Assembly: GCA_963811055.1 (NCBI GenBank)
Contig: CAWEPQ010000020.1
Coordinates: forward strand, 248,001-312,000
Length of the DNA: 64,000 nt
Source: JACVRW01 sp963811055
GTDB lineage: Bacteria; Actinomycetota; Thermoleophilia; Solirubrobacterales; Thermoleophilaceae
Direction: 5' to 3'
A program made the position numbers and the translations under genes. Under the pieces are notes generated by a model. It searched no databases and was not told the origin of the DNA. It saw only the letters and a list, made by a program, of their open reading frames with translations. Positions within the stretch are counted from its first letter, which is position 1, and each line of letters begins with the position of its first letter. Of this stretch, positions 36,665-44,767 are shown in pieces.

Positions 36665-37594
36665 ATGGCCTTTTCCCTCCGAAAGACATCTGAGCGCGGC
36701 TCCGTGGGGCTCGACATCGACGGTCGCTATCTGGCGGCTGCCCAGGTCGACGGCACCCGCCTCGTGCGCTCCGCCAGCACCAGCCTTCCCGAGGGTGTGG
36801 TCAACGACGGCGAGGTGATCGACACCGCCGCCCTGTCCAACGCTCTCAAGCGCTTCGTGGCGGACGAGAACCTTCCCAAGAACGTGCGCCTCGGCGTGGC
36901 CAACCAGCAGATCGTCGTACGAGTGATCGAGCTGCCGCGCATCGAGGACGAGAAGCAGCGCGAGGCCGCGGTTCGCTTCCAGGCCGCCGAGGCCATCGCG
37001 ATGCCCCTCAACGAGGCGATCCTCGACCACCAGGTGGCCGGGTTCGCCGAGGCGGCCGACGGCACCCCGCGGATGCAGGTCGTGCTGGTGGCGGCTCGCC
37101 GCTCGATGGTCGAGTCGCTGCTCGCAGCCGTCAAGGGCGCCGGGCTCAAGGCCGACGGCGTCGACCTCGACGCGTTCGCGCTCGTGCGCACGCTCGTCAG
37201 TGGCGGCGACGGAGCCGACGAGCAGGCCCGCGTGTTCTGCCACCTGGCCGGAGTGACCAATCTTGCGATCGCAGTCGGATCATCGTGCTTCTTCACCCGG
37301 CCGCTGTCGGCGGTCTGGGACGAGGCGGACGCCGGCTCGCGCCTGGCCGACGAGGTGCGCCTCTCGATCGACTACTACATGACCCAGCCCCAGGCACAGC
37401 CTGTGGGCGAGGTGGTCCTGTCCGGACCGGGGTCGGGCGACGAGCAGCTCGTCGAGAGCCTCGGCGTGCACCTCGGCCTGCCCGTCCGCGTGGCCTGGCC
37501 GCTGGGCGGTCTCGACACCTCGAGCCTCGCGCACGACGAGGACCCGCATCGCTACACCGTGGCGGCGGGACTCTCCCTGGGGGCGGCGGCATGA
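36665..37594 (+). CDS. pilM: Type IV pilus assembly protein PilM
   Basis: 309 residues, an actin-like (FtsA-type) ATPase fold: phosphate-1 segment SVGLDIDGRYLAAAQVDG, middle region IELPRIEDEKQREAAVRFQAAEAIAMPLNEA, MQVVLVAARRSMVESLLAAVKGAGLKADGVDLDAFALVR, and the C-terminal VVLSGPGSGDEQLVESLGVHLGLPV. It forms a cytoplasmic ring linking PilN to the motor ATPases. Stop overlaps pilN by four bases. Confidence 0.92.
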   Translation: MAFSLRKTSERGSVGLDIDGRYLAAAQVDGTRLVRSASTSLPEGVVNDGEVIDTAALSNALKRFVADENLPKNVRLGVANQQIVVRVIELPRIEDEKQREAAVRFQAAEAIAMPLNEAILDHQVAGFAEAADGTPRMQVVLVAARRSMVESLLAAVKGAGLKADGVDLDAFALVRTLVSGGDGADEQARVFCHLAGVTNLAIAVGSSCFFTRPLSAVWDEADAGSRLADEVRLSIDYYMTQPQAQPVGEVVLSGPGSGDEQLVESLGVHLGLPVRVAWPLGGLDTSSLAHDEDPHRYTVAAGLSLGAAA

Positions 37595-38295
37595 AGCCCG
37601 TCAATCTTCTTCCGCAGGACCAGCGACGGCGCCCCGCCGGCGGTCGTGCCGGCAGCTCCTACGTGGTCGTAGGTGTGCTCGGCGCGCTCCTCCTCATGGT
37701 GCTCGGCTACGTGGTCGTGTCCAACCAGGCGACCTCGCGCAGCAACGAAGCCGCTCAGGCGGAGGCCGAGGCCACCGCGCTCGAGCAGGCCGCCGCACAG
37801 AAGGCGGCATTCGCCAGCTTCGCGGAGATCAAGCAGCAGCGGCTCCTGAGCGTGAGCTCGGTCGCGCAGACGCGCTTCGACTGGGAGCGCTTCATGCGCG
37901 AGCTCGCGCGGATCATGCCCGAGCGCAGCTGGATCCAGACCGCCGACGCTTCCGTGTCCGGAGACCCGAGCAACACCGGCGCCGCCAGCGCCGCGGCCGC
38001 CGCGGGCACCCCCACGGAGCCCACCGCCAACCTTGTGGGCTGCACGCCCAAGCAGACGGACACGGCCTCGCTGATGGTCCGGCTGGGCAAGCTCTACCGC
38101 GTCAGCGACGTGAAGCTCAACGAGTCTTCGGTCGAGGCCCTCGGCGGCAGCGCCGAAGAGGCGAAGAGCACCGTCGACGCGTGCGGGGCTTACTACAAGT
38201 ACGACGTCACCGTGACGTTCAGCCCCGCGCCGCCCGCTTCCGAGGCGCCGCGTGGAACGCAGAGCGTCCCGGCTTCCCTGGGAGGTGGATCGTGA
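37591..38295 (+). CDS. pilN: Type IV pilus assembly protein PilN
   Basis: 234 residues. It opens with MKPVNLLPQDQRRR, the INLLP-type cytoplasmic motif by which PilN docks into PilM. One transmembrane helix (YVVVGVLGALLLMVLGYVVV) and an alanine/glutamate-rich coiled coil (NEAAQAEAEATALEQAAAQKAAF) follow, then a ferredoxin-like periplasmic part (FDWERFMRELARIMPERSWIQ). The exported part holds two cysteines (VGC, DAC) and low-complexity Ala/Pro inserts. It overlaps pilM and pilO by four bases each. Confidence 0.88.
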   Translation: MKPVNLLPQDQRRRPAGGRAGSSYVVVGVLGALLLMVLGYVVVSNQATSRSNEAAQAEAEATALEQAAAQKAAFASFAEIKQQRLLSVSSVAQTRFDWERFMRELARIMPERSWIQTADASVSGDPSNTGAASAAAAAGTPTEPTANLVGCTPKQTDTASLMVRLGKLYRVSDVKLNESSVEALGGSAEEAKSTVDACGAYYKYDVTVTFSPAPPASEAPRGTQSVPASLGGGS

Positions 38296-39236
38296 CCATC
38301 TCCGAGCGCGATCGCAAGATCTTGATGCTGATCATTCCGCTGGTGGTCCTCGCGGGCTACTGGTTCCTGATCCTCAGCCCCAAGCGGGAGGAGGCGTCTG
38401 TTGCGGCCGACGAGCTGGCCCAGCAGCAGGCGCGCCTCGACACCGCGGAGTCGGCTGCCGAGCAGGCCAAGAGCGCGGAGAACGCTTTCGAGTCCGACTT
38501 CACCGAGGTGGTGCGCCTGGGCAAGGCGATCCCCTCCGGTGTGGACATGCCGAGCCTGATCGTCCAGCTCGACCGCGCCGCGGAAGGCACGGACATCCAC
38601 TTCACCAAGATCGCGACCGGCGAGCGTGACGCGTCGGCGGCCCCGGTGGCCGCGACTCCCGCGCCGAGCACCGACTCGAGCGCATCGGGGGCCCCTGTGG
38701 CCGCCGGAGGCGAGACGGCTTCGAGCAGCTCGGGCACCGCCGTGGAGTCCGCCAACAACGCGCAGGCCACGGCCGACCAGAACGCGGCCAACGCCGAGCA
38801 GTCGGGGGTGGCTCCCACCGACACACAGACTTCCACCGGCGGCGTCGATCCGGCCGCGGCCGCGACCACGGACGCCACCGGCGCGACCACCACCCCGGGC
38901 CTGGAGACGGTGCCGCTCGAGCTCGAGTTCGTCGGCGACTTCTTCAACCTGGCGGACTTCTTCCACAACGTCAAGCGGTTCGTCCGCGTGGCCAACAACA
39001 ACGTGCTGGTGGGCGGCCGGCTGATCACGGTGGAGGGGGTCCAGTGGGCCAGCGACACCGAGCTCTTCCCGCGCCTCAAGGCCACCATCAAGGCAACGGT
39101 GTACCTCTCGCCCAAGGCTGAGGGCACCACGGCCGGCGCAACCCCCCAGGGGCCCGCCGCCGAGACCACGACCCCGGCGGGGACGACAGCCGACGGCGGC
39201 GCTTCCCCGCTCCCGACAGCCACCGCGACCCCCTGA
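38292..39236 (+). CDS. pilO: Type IV pilus assembly protein PilO
   Basis: 314 residues from GTG 38292, overlapping the pilN stop. A short cytoplasmic N-terminus, one helix (ILMLIIPLVVLAGYWFLIL), a coiled coil (QQQARLDTAESAAEQAKSAENAF), then the PilO domain (AIPSGVDMPSLIVQLDRAAEGTDIHF ... PLELEFVGDFFNLADFFHNVKRFVRV). A ~90-residue Ala/Thr/Ser-rich insert between 120 and 210 and a similar C-terminal tail lengthen it beyond typical PilO (~200). It forms the periplasmic heterodimer with PilN. Confidence 0.88.
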   Translation: MTISERDRKILMLIIPLVVLAGYWFLILSPKREEASVAADELAQQQARLDTAESAAEQAKSAENAFESDFTEVVRLGKAIPSGVDMPSLIVQLDRAAEGTDIHFTKIATGERDASAAPVAATPAPSTDSSASGAPVAAGGETASSSSGTAVESANNAQATADQNAANAEQSGVAPTDTQTSTGGVDPAAAATTDATGATTTPGLETVPLELEFVGDFFNLADFFHNVKRFVRVANNNVLVGGRLITVEGVQWASDTELFPRLKATIKATVYLSPKAEGTTAGATPQGPAAETTTPAGTTADGGASPLPTATATP

Positions 39237-39243
39237 CCCAGCC

Positions 39244-40170
39244 ATGAATGACTTTCTGATCGATCTCTGGAGCGACCTGCGCGAGAAGCGGCTGTGGCCG
39301 GTGGCCGCACTGCTGCTCGTCGGGCTGATCGCGGTGCCTGTCGTGCTGTCGAAGCCGGCCGAGGAGCCGGCGGCCGTGACGGCCGCCGCGCCCGAGGCCA
39401 AGGGCCCCGACGTGGACAAGGGCCTCGCGGCGCTCACCGTCGCGGAGGACGAGTCCGGCGAAGGCTCGACGCTCGACGTGTTCGATCCGAGCAACCCCTT
39501 CAAGCCGCCTCAGGACATCATCGCCAACTCCGACGAGTCGTCCGACAGCGGCGAAGCACCGTCCGAATCGGGCGGCGGCGACACCGGCGCGGCGAGCGGC
39601 GGCACGCCCGACACGGGCGGCGACACCGGCGGCACCACGCCCGCTCCCACGGACGGCGAGACCAAGACCGTCGTGTACCGCTACGTGATCGACGTGACCT
39701 TCACCAACAACGGGAAGAAGCGCAAGATCAAGGGCATGGAGCGCCTTGAGGTGCTGCCCGGCCAGGCCAACCCGCTGCTGATCTTCCTCGGTGCGAGCAA
39801 GAACGGCGCGAACGCGGTGTTCCTCGTGGACTCCACGCTCACCGCCGCGGGCGAGGGCAAGTGCAAGCCGAGCAAGACGGACTGCGCGTTCCTGTACCTC
39901 GGCGCCGGCTCCGAGCACGAGCTGACCAACGACGAGGGCGACTCGTACACGCTTCGCGTCGACCAGATCCGCAGGGTCAAGGTCGGGGACAGCGCGACCC
40001 CCCGGGAGGGGAAGCGCATCGAGAAGGAGGCCGACGGCGCCGCCGAGGCGAACGCGGCCGTGGGAAGCGAGCCGGCCGCACGCCGGTTCGTGCCCCCGTT
40101 CATCACCGACCTGGTGAGCGTGACGGGCGACTCGGAAGAACTTTCGGACGACGGCCAGACCGGCCGCTAG
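39244..40170 (+). CDS. Pilus-operon membrane-anchored protein, PilP-like by position
   Basis: 308 residues. A helix near 16-35 (LWPVAALLLVGLIAVPVVLS) follows a cytoplasmic N-terminus. An acidic Gly/Ser/Thr-rich linker (residues ~95-140) leads to a periplasmic domain (YVIDVTFTNNGKKRKIKGMERLEVLPGQANPLLIFLGASKNGANAVFLVDS) ending with GEGKCKPSKTDCAFLYLGAGSEHELTNDEGDSYTLRVDQI, with two cysteines. The position after pilO matches pilP. The FDPSNPFKPP segment resembles the short PilP-type motif (..DPF.) found upstream of its beta domain. Homology to PilP is inferred, not proven. Confidence 0.65.
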   Translation: MNDFLIDLWSDLREKRLWPVAALLLVGLIAVPVVLSKPAEEPAAVTAAAPEAKGPDVDKGLAALTVAEDESGEGSTLDVFDPSNPFKPPQDIIANSDESSDSGEAPSESGGGDTGAASGGTPDTGGDTGGTTPAPTDGETKTVVYRYVIDVTFTNNGKKRKIKGMERLEVLPGQANPLLIFLGASKNGANAVFLVDSTLTAAGEGKCKPSKTDCAFLYLGAGSEHELTNDEGDSYTLRVDQIRRVKVGDSATPREGKRIEKEADGAAEANAAVGSEPAARRFVPPFITDLVSVTGDSEELSDDGQTGR

Positions 40171-40183
40171 GGGGTACGTTGTG

Positions 40184-41566
40184 ATGTCTCGGAGGAACCT
40201 GACCATCTGCGTGCTCGCGCTCGCCGCCGTGGCTGTGCCCGCGCCGAGTGCGATGGCGAAGAAGTCCTCGCCCACGCCGGCGATCAGCAAGGTTTCCCCG
40301 ATGCGCATCAAGGTCGGCGGCACGCTGACCATCCTCGGCCGCAACTTCAGGTCGAAGGCCAAGCGCAACACCGTCATCTTCCGCGCGTCGAACGGGCGCT
40401 CCGCGTTCGTCAAGCCGCGCCGGGCCTCGAGCAAGAAGCTCGTGCTGACCGTGACGGAGCGCGTTGCGCGGCTCCTGACCGTCAAGAACAGCTCCCAGCG
40501 TCCCACGCGCCTCAAGCTGCGCGTGCTCGCCGGCAAGTTCAGCTCGTTCACCTCGCGCCGGCTCTCGCCGGTGGTGGTGGGCCTGAGCGACGGCAGCGGC
40601 GGCGGTGGCGGCGGTGGCGGCGGCAGCGCCGTCTGCCAGGACGACTCCGATCACGACAACGACCTGCTCTCGAACTCGCTCGAGAAGAGCATCGGCACCG
40701 ACCCGTGCCTCGAGGACACCGACTCGGACAGCATGGTCGACGGGTGGGAGTACTACTCCGCCAAGGACCTGAACATCAAGGCCGTGCCCTACCCGGGCAA
40801 GCGGCCCTACCCGAACGCGCTCGATCCGTCCGACGGCCGGACCGGGAGCTTCAGCAGGTGGGACTTCGACGGTGACGGCCTGACCACGTACGAGGAGTAC
40901 CGCGCGTGGCGCCGCTCCGGCAGCTCGTTCAACGCGGGCGCGGTCGGCGGTCTCGACCTGGCATCGCCGCTCGGCTACAGCGACGGCACCAAGTTCAGCC
41001 GCTCCGGCGAGGCCCCAGGCGTTCCCGCCTGGCGCAGCGCCTCCTACGGCCTGCCGAACCCGACTCAGCCCTTCCCCGCGACGTACAACCTCTACGGAGG
41101 CTCTGACGCGAGCGTGTGGCGTGACGAGGAGCGCGACGCGGACGCGGACGGGCTCGCCAACTGGCTGGAGGCCGCGCGCGGGCCCAGCGATCAGGCCTGG
41201 TGGGCCGCCTACTTCGCAACCGACGGCAGCACCGCGCGGCCGTGGGGGCGGGAGCCGGCATCTGACACGGCGCCCTGCGACTCCCAGCGCTTCGGTGCGT
41301 ACGACGAGCGGCCGTTCGGCGCGCTTGATCTCACCGACGCGGACGTGGATGGCGACACGCTGCTCGACGGCGAGGACGACCAGGACTTCGACGATTTCAC
41401 GAACATCGAGGAGATCTACGAGGTCGAGCACGACCTGGACTCGGACGGCCAGCTGGCCTGCGGGGACCAGGGATACCCCTCGCTCGGTGGACAGGGCGTC
41501 AACCCGTTCAACCCGTGCGCGCCGAACCAGGGCTCGCGTACGTGCCCGACTCGCTTCCCCTTCTGA
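40184..41566 (+). CDS. Secreted IPT/TIG-domain protein with calcium-binding repeats
   Basis: 460 residues. A signal peptide (LTICVLALAAVAVPAPSAMA) is followed by an IPT/TIG-like beta-sandwich (PAISKVSPMRIKVGGTLTILGRNF..., residues ~33-130), a ten-glycine linker, then several Asp-rich EF-hand/thrombospondin-type-3-like loops (DDSDHDNDLLSN, DTDSDSMVDGWEY, DFDGDGLTTYEEY, DADADGLANWLEA, DADVDGDTLLDGEDD). Acidic D-x-D-x-D loops usually bind calcium. It follows the PilP-like gene by 13 nt and closes the pilMNO operon, so a pilus-associated or adhesive role is inferred. GTG 40181 is an equally possible start; AGGGGG lies at 40169-40174. Confidence 0.75.
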   Translation: MSRRNLTICVLALAAVAVPAPSAMAKKSSPTPAISKVSPMRIKVGGTLTILGRNFRSKAKRNTVIFRASNGRSAFVKPRRASSKKLVLTVTERVARLLTVKNSSQRPTRLKLRVLAGKFSSFTSRRLSPVVVGLSDGSGGGGGGGGGSAVCQDDSDHDNDLLSNSLEKSIGTDPCLEDTDSDSMVDGWEYYSAKDLNIKAVPYPGKRPYPNALDPSDGRTGSFSRWDFDGDGLTTYEEYRAWRRSGSSFNAGAVGGLDLASPLGYSDGTKFSRSGEAPGVPAWRSASYGLPNPTQPFPATYNLYGGSDASVWRDEERDADADGLANWLEAARGPSDQAWWAAYFATDGSTARPWGREPASDTAPCDSQRFGAYDERPFGALDLTDADVDGDTLLDGEDDQDFDDFTNIEEIYEVEHDLDSDGQLACGDQGYPSLGGQGVNPFNPCAPNQGSRTCPTRFPF

Positions 41567-41584
41567 GGTCCTCCTCCGAGACCG

Positions 41585-41618
41585 GCGCCCGCACCCTGCG
41601 CAAGTAGGGTGTGGGCGC
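41585..41618 (+). promoter_or_regulatory. Stem-loop ending one base before the aroC start codon
   Basis: GCGCCCGCACCCT (41585-41597) pairs with AGGGTGTGGGCGC (41606-41618) around an 8-nt loop, 13 pairs with one G-U. The 3' arm contains the only purine-rich ribosome-binding stretch before the aroC ATG (41620), so the fold would hide it. It could also terminate the pil operon, though there is no T-tract. Confidence 0.55.
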
Positions 41619-41619
41619 T

Positions 41620-42786
41620 ATGTCTTTCCGCTTCACAACCGCCGGTGAGTCCCATGGCCCCGGCCTGATCGCGATCGTCGAGGGCCTGCCCGCGGGCCTC
41701 GAGCTGCGGCCGGAGGACATCGACCAGGACCTCGCCAGACGCCAGCTCGGACATGGCCGCGGGGGCCGGATGAAGATCGAGAAGGACCGCGCCGCGGTCA
41801 CCTCCGGCATCCGCCACGGCCGCACCCTCGGCAGCCCGGTGGCGCTCCGGATCGACAATCGCGACTACGCCAACTGGGAGGAGCGGATGAACCCGTGGCC
41901 CGTGGAGGCGGAGGTGGCCGAGGTCCACCTTCCGCGGCCGGGGCACGCCGACCTCGCCGGCGTCCAGAAGTACGGGTTCACCGACGTTCGCAACGTGCTC
42001 GAGCGCGCCAGTGCGCGCGAGACCGCGGCGCGCGTGGCGGCGGGTGCGCTCGCCAAGGCCCTTCTACGCACGCTGGGGGTGACAGTCCTGAGCCACGTGA
42101 CACGGATCGGGTCGGTCACCGCTCCCGAGCCCTCCGAGCTCACGCCGGCCGACTTCGAGGGGGTCGACGAGTCGCCCGTGCGCTGCCTCGACGCCGACGC
42201 GAGCGAGGCGATGGTGGCCGAGATCAACGCCACCCGGAAGGCGAACGAGTCGCTCGGCGGGACATTCGAGGTGCGCGCCTTCGGCGTGGTGCCGGGGCTC
42301 GGCTCCCACGTGTCCTGGGAGGAGCGCATCGACGGCCGGCTCGCGCAGGCGGTCATGTCGATCCAGTCGATGAAGGGCGTGGACATCGGCGACGGTTTCG
42401 ACCTCGCCGGGCGCGTGGGCTCGAAGGCCCACGACGAGATCTTCTGGACCGAGGAGCGCGGCTACCACCGCGAGACCAACCGTGCGGGCGGCATCGAGGG
42501 GGGCATGACCACCGGCGACCCCGTGGTCGTGCACGGGGCGATGAAGCCGCTCCCGACCTTGACGAAGCCGCTGCGGTCGGTCGACATCGAGACGAAGGAG
42601 CCGGCGCAGGCGCTGCGCGAGCGCACCGACTCGTGCACCGTGCCCGCCGGCGGGGTCGTCGGCGAGTCCATGGTGGCGCTCGTGCTCGCGTCTGCATACA
42701 GGGAGAAGTTCGGCGGCGATCACATCGACGATGCGCGAGCCGCGCTCGCCGCCTACACGGAGCGGATCGGATGGAGGCGCGGGTAG
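41620..42786 (+). CDS. aroC: Chorismate synthase
   Basis: 388 residues. Conserved segments: FRFTTAGESHGPGLIAIVEGLPAG at the N-terminus, RRQLGHGRGGRMKIEKD, SGIRHGRTLGSPVAL, RPGHADLAGVQKYGF, RASARETAARVAAGALAKALL, and RAGGIEGGMTTGDPVV. It makes chorismate from EPSP with reduced FMN. It is the first of a shikimate group aroC-aroKB-aroQ, and its 3' end overlaps aroKB by 16 bases. An in-frame GTG at 41611 would lie in the upstream stem-loop. Confidence 0.97.
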   Translation: MSFRFTTAGESHGPGLIAIVEGLPAGLELRPEDIDQDLARRQLGHGRGGRMKIEKDRAAVTSGIRHGRTLGSPVALRIDNRDYANWEERMNPWPVEAEVAEVHLPRPGHADLAGVQKYGFTDVRNVLERASARETAARVAAGALAKALLRTLGVTVLSHVTRIGSVTAPEPSELTPADFEGVDESPVRCLDADASEAMVAEINATRKANESLGGTFEVRAFGVVPGLGSHVSWEERIDGRLAQAVMSIQSMKGVDIGDGFDLAGRVGSKAHDEIFWTEERGYHRETNRAGGIEGGMTTGDPVVVHGAMKPLPTLTKPLRSVDIETKEPAQALRERTDSCTVPAGGVVGESMVALVLASAYREKFGGDHIDDARAALAAYTERIGWRRG

Positions 42787-44330
42787 CAGCTGATCAGCCG
42801 CCGCGGTCCGGCGCCGGCGAGCGGGCGCTCGTGCTCGTGGGGTTCATGGGCGCCGGCAAGTCCACCGCGGCCCGCACCGCCGCCGCGGAGCTGGGCGCCC
42901 GTGCGCTCGACTCTGACCGTGAGCTCGAGCGGCGGCTGGGCGAGCCGATCCAGTCGTTCTTCGAACGTGAGGGAGAGGCCGCCTTCCGTGCCCGCGAGGA
43001 GGAGGTGGTGCTGGAGCTGCTGGCCGGCGCCGGCGGCGCCGTGGTGGCGCTTGGCGGCGGCTCGGTGCAGTCCGAGGCCGTGCGCGACGCCCTGCGCAGC
43101 CACACCGTCGTGCAGCTCGAGGTGGACCCGGCGGACGCCTGGAGGCGCGCGTCCGGTGGCGGCCGGCCGCTGGCCCGCGACCAGGGCCGCTTCGAGCAGC
43201 TCCACCGCGACCGCCAGCCGGTCTACGCGGCGGTGGCCGACGCCGTGCTGCCTCCCGGGGGCCGCGACGCGATCCGGGCCGCGCTACCGGCGCTCGTCAC
43301 GCTCGCGGAGGCCCCGCGGGGCACGCGGCTCGTCTGGGCCGGCTCCGCATCCGGTTCCTACCCGGTGTTCTTCGGCGACGGGCTGATCGCCTCCGGGTTC
43401 TCCTACCCAGCCGACGGGCGCCGCTTCGTGGTCACGGACTCCAACGTGGCCCGGCATCACCCGGTGGACGGGCACCAGCGCACGGCGGTCGAGCCGGGGG
43501 AGGAGCGCAAGACGCTGGCCGCGGCCGAGGACGTGCTGCGCTGGCTGGCGCGCTCGGGCGCCGAGCGCGGCGACCTCGTGGTGGCGGTGGGCGGCGGGGT
43601 GGTGGGCGACCTGGCCGGGTTCTGTGCGGCCGTGTACCAGCGCGGGATGCGCCACGTGCAGGTGCCCACGACGCTGGTGGCTCAGGTGGACTCCGCGTAT
43701 GGTGGGAAGACGGGGGTGGATCTGCCCGAGGGCAAGAACTACGCCGGCGCCTACCACCAGCCGTCCGCCGTGATCTGCGACCCCGGGGCGCTGGCCACCC
43801 TCGAGCCCGCGGAGCTGGCCGCCGGGCATGTGGAGGTGGTCAAGACGGCGCTGATCGCGGGCGGCTCGCTCTGGGCGCGCGTGCGCGAGGGCGGGGAGCC
43901 GGACCTCGACACGATCATCGGCTGCGCGCGCACGAAGCTCGCCGTGGTGGCGGAGGACGAGCGCGACGCCGGGCGCAGGCAGGTGCTCAACCTCGGGCAC
44001 ACCGTCGGCCACGCGATCGAGTCGGCCACCCGCTACGCGCGCTACCGCCACGGCGAGGCGGTTGGGATCGGCCTGCTGGCGGCGCTGCGGCTCTCGGGCC
44101 GCGAGGCACTTCGGGCCGAGGTGGCAGACCTGCTGGCGGCGCGCGGGCTCCCGCTGAGCTTCGACGGCGCGAGCGTGGACGAAGTGGTCGCGCTCGTGGA
44201 ACGCGACAAGAAGCGCGCCGGCGGGCGCGTGCCGTTCGTGCTGGTGGAGGCGCCCGGCGAGGTCACCCCGGGGCACCACGTGGACGCGGACGAGCTGCGC
44301 GCCGCGGTGGAGGAGGTGCACGACGGATGA
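42771..44330 (+). CDS. aroKB: Bifunctional shikimate kinase / 3-dehydroquinate synthase (AroK-AroB fusion)
   Basis: 519 residues. Residues ~15-175 are shikimate kinase: P-loop GFMGAGKST near 24, DSDRELERRLG, FFEREGEAAFRAREEEVV and the LID segment GGGRPLARDQGRF. Residues ~190-519 are dehydroquinate synthase: EERKTLAAAEDVLRWL, VAVGGGVVGDLAGFCAAVYQRGM near 273, PTTLVAQVDSAYGGKTGVDLPEGKN, CDPGALATLEPAELAAGHVEVVKTALI, LNLGHTVGHAIE and RHGEAVGIGL. The two enzymes catalyse steps 5 and 2 of the shikimate pathway. Comparable AroKB fusions are known in Thermotoga and bifidobacteria. ATG 42771 lies inside aroC; the stop overlaps aroQ (ATGA). Confidence 0.95.
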   Translation: MEARVAADQPPRSGAGERALVLVGFMGAGKSTAARTAAAELGARALDSDRELERRLGEPIQSFFEREGEAAFRAREEEVVLELLAGAGGAVVALGGGSVQSEAVRDALRSHTVVQLEVDPADAWRRASGGGRPLARDQGRFEQLHRDRQPVYAAVADAVLPPGGRDAIRAALPALVTLAEAPRGTRLVWAGSASGSYPVFFGDGLIASGFSYPADGRRFVVTDSNVARHHPVDGHQRTAVEPGEERKTLAAAEDVLRWLARSGAERGDLVVAVGGGVVGDLAGFCAAVYQRGMRHVQVPTTLVAQVDSAYGGKTGVDLPEGKNYAGAYHQPSAVICDPGALATLEPAELAAGHVEVVKTALIAGGSLWARVREGGEPDLDTIIGCARTKLAVVAEDERDAGRRQVLNLGHTVGHAIESATRYARYRHGEAVGIGLLAALRLSGREALRAEVADLLAARGLPLSFDGASVDEVVALVERDKKRAGGRVPFVLVEAPGEVTPGHHVDADELRAAVEEVHDG

Positions 44331-44767
44331 ACCCGCGCGTGGACGTGCTCCACGGGGTGAACCTCGACATGCTCGGCCGGCGCGACCCGGCCCACTACGG
44401 GGAGATGACGCTCACCGAGCTCGAGGTCAAGGTCAAGCGCTTCGCGGACGAGCTGGGCATCGACGTGGCGTTCTTCCAGACCAACCACGAGGGCGAGTTC
44501 TGCGAATCGCTACACCGCGCGGGCGAGAGGACGGACGGCCTCCTGCTCAACCCCGGCGCCTGGACCCACTACTCGTACGCGATCCGCGACGCGCTCGAGG
44601 TGGCCGCCCGGCCCGCCGTGGAGGTGCACATGTCGGCGGTCGACGAGCGCGAGGAGTGGCGGCGCGTGTCGGTGATCCGGGAGCTCTGCGTGGGCACCGT
44701 GCAGGGCAAGGGGGTGGATGGGTACCGTGAGGCGCTGATCATGCTCAAGGAGGCGCTCGGCACGTGA
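44327..44767 (+). CDS. aroQ: 3-dehydroquinate dehydratase, type II
   Basis: 146 residues, the type II length. VLHGVNLDMLGRRDPAHYGEMTL carries the catalytic Tyr and the flexible lid Arg; FFQTNHEGEFCESLHRA, LLNPGAWTHYSYAIRDAL (catalytic His neighbour) and VEVHMSAVDEREEWRRVSVI follow. It dehydrates 3-dehydroquinate. ATGA overlap with aroKB and GTGA overlap with the next gene. Confidence 0.96.
   Translation: MNPRVDVLHGVNLDMLGRRDPAHYGEMTLTELEVKVKRFADELGIDVAFFQTNHEGEFCESLHRAGERTDGLLLNPGAWTHYSYAIRDALEVAARPAVEVHMSAVDEREEWRRVSVIRELCVGTVQGKGVDGYREALIMLKEALGT

Noticed and set aside
41895..42770. In-frame upstream extension of aroKB through aroC (811-codon frame)
   Set aside because: The extension translates to Arg/Gly-rich out-of-frame aroC sequence. 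ATG 42771 is the first start that gives a kinase N-terminus.
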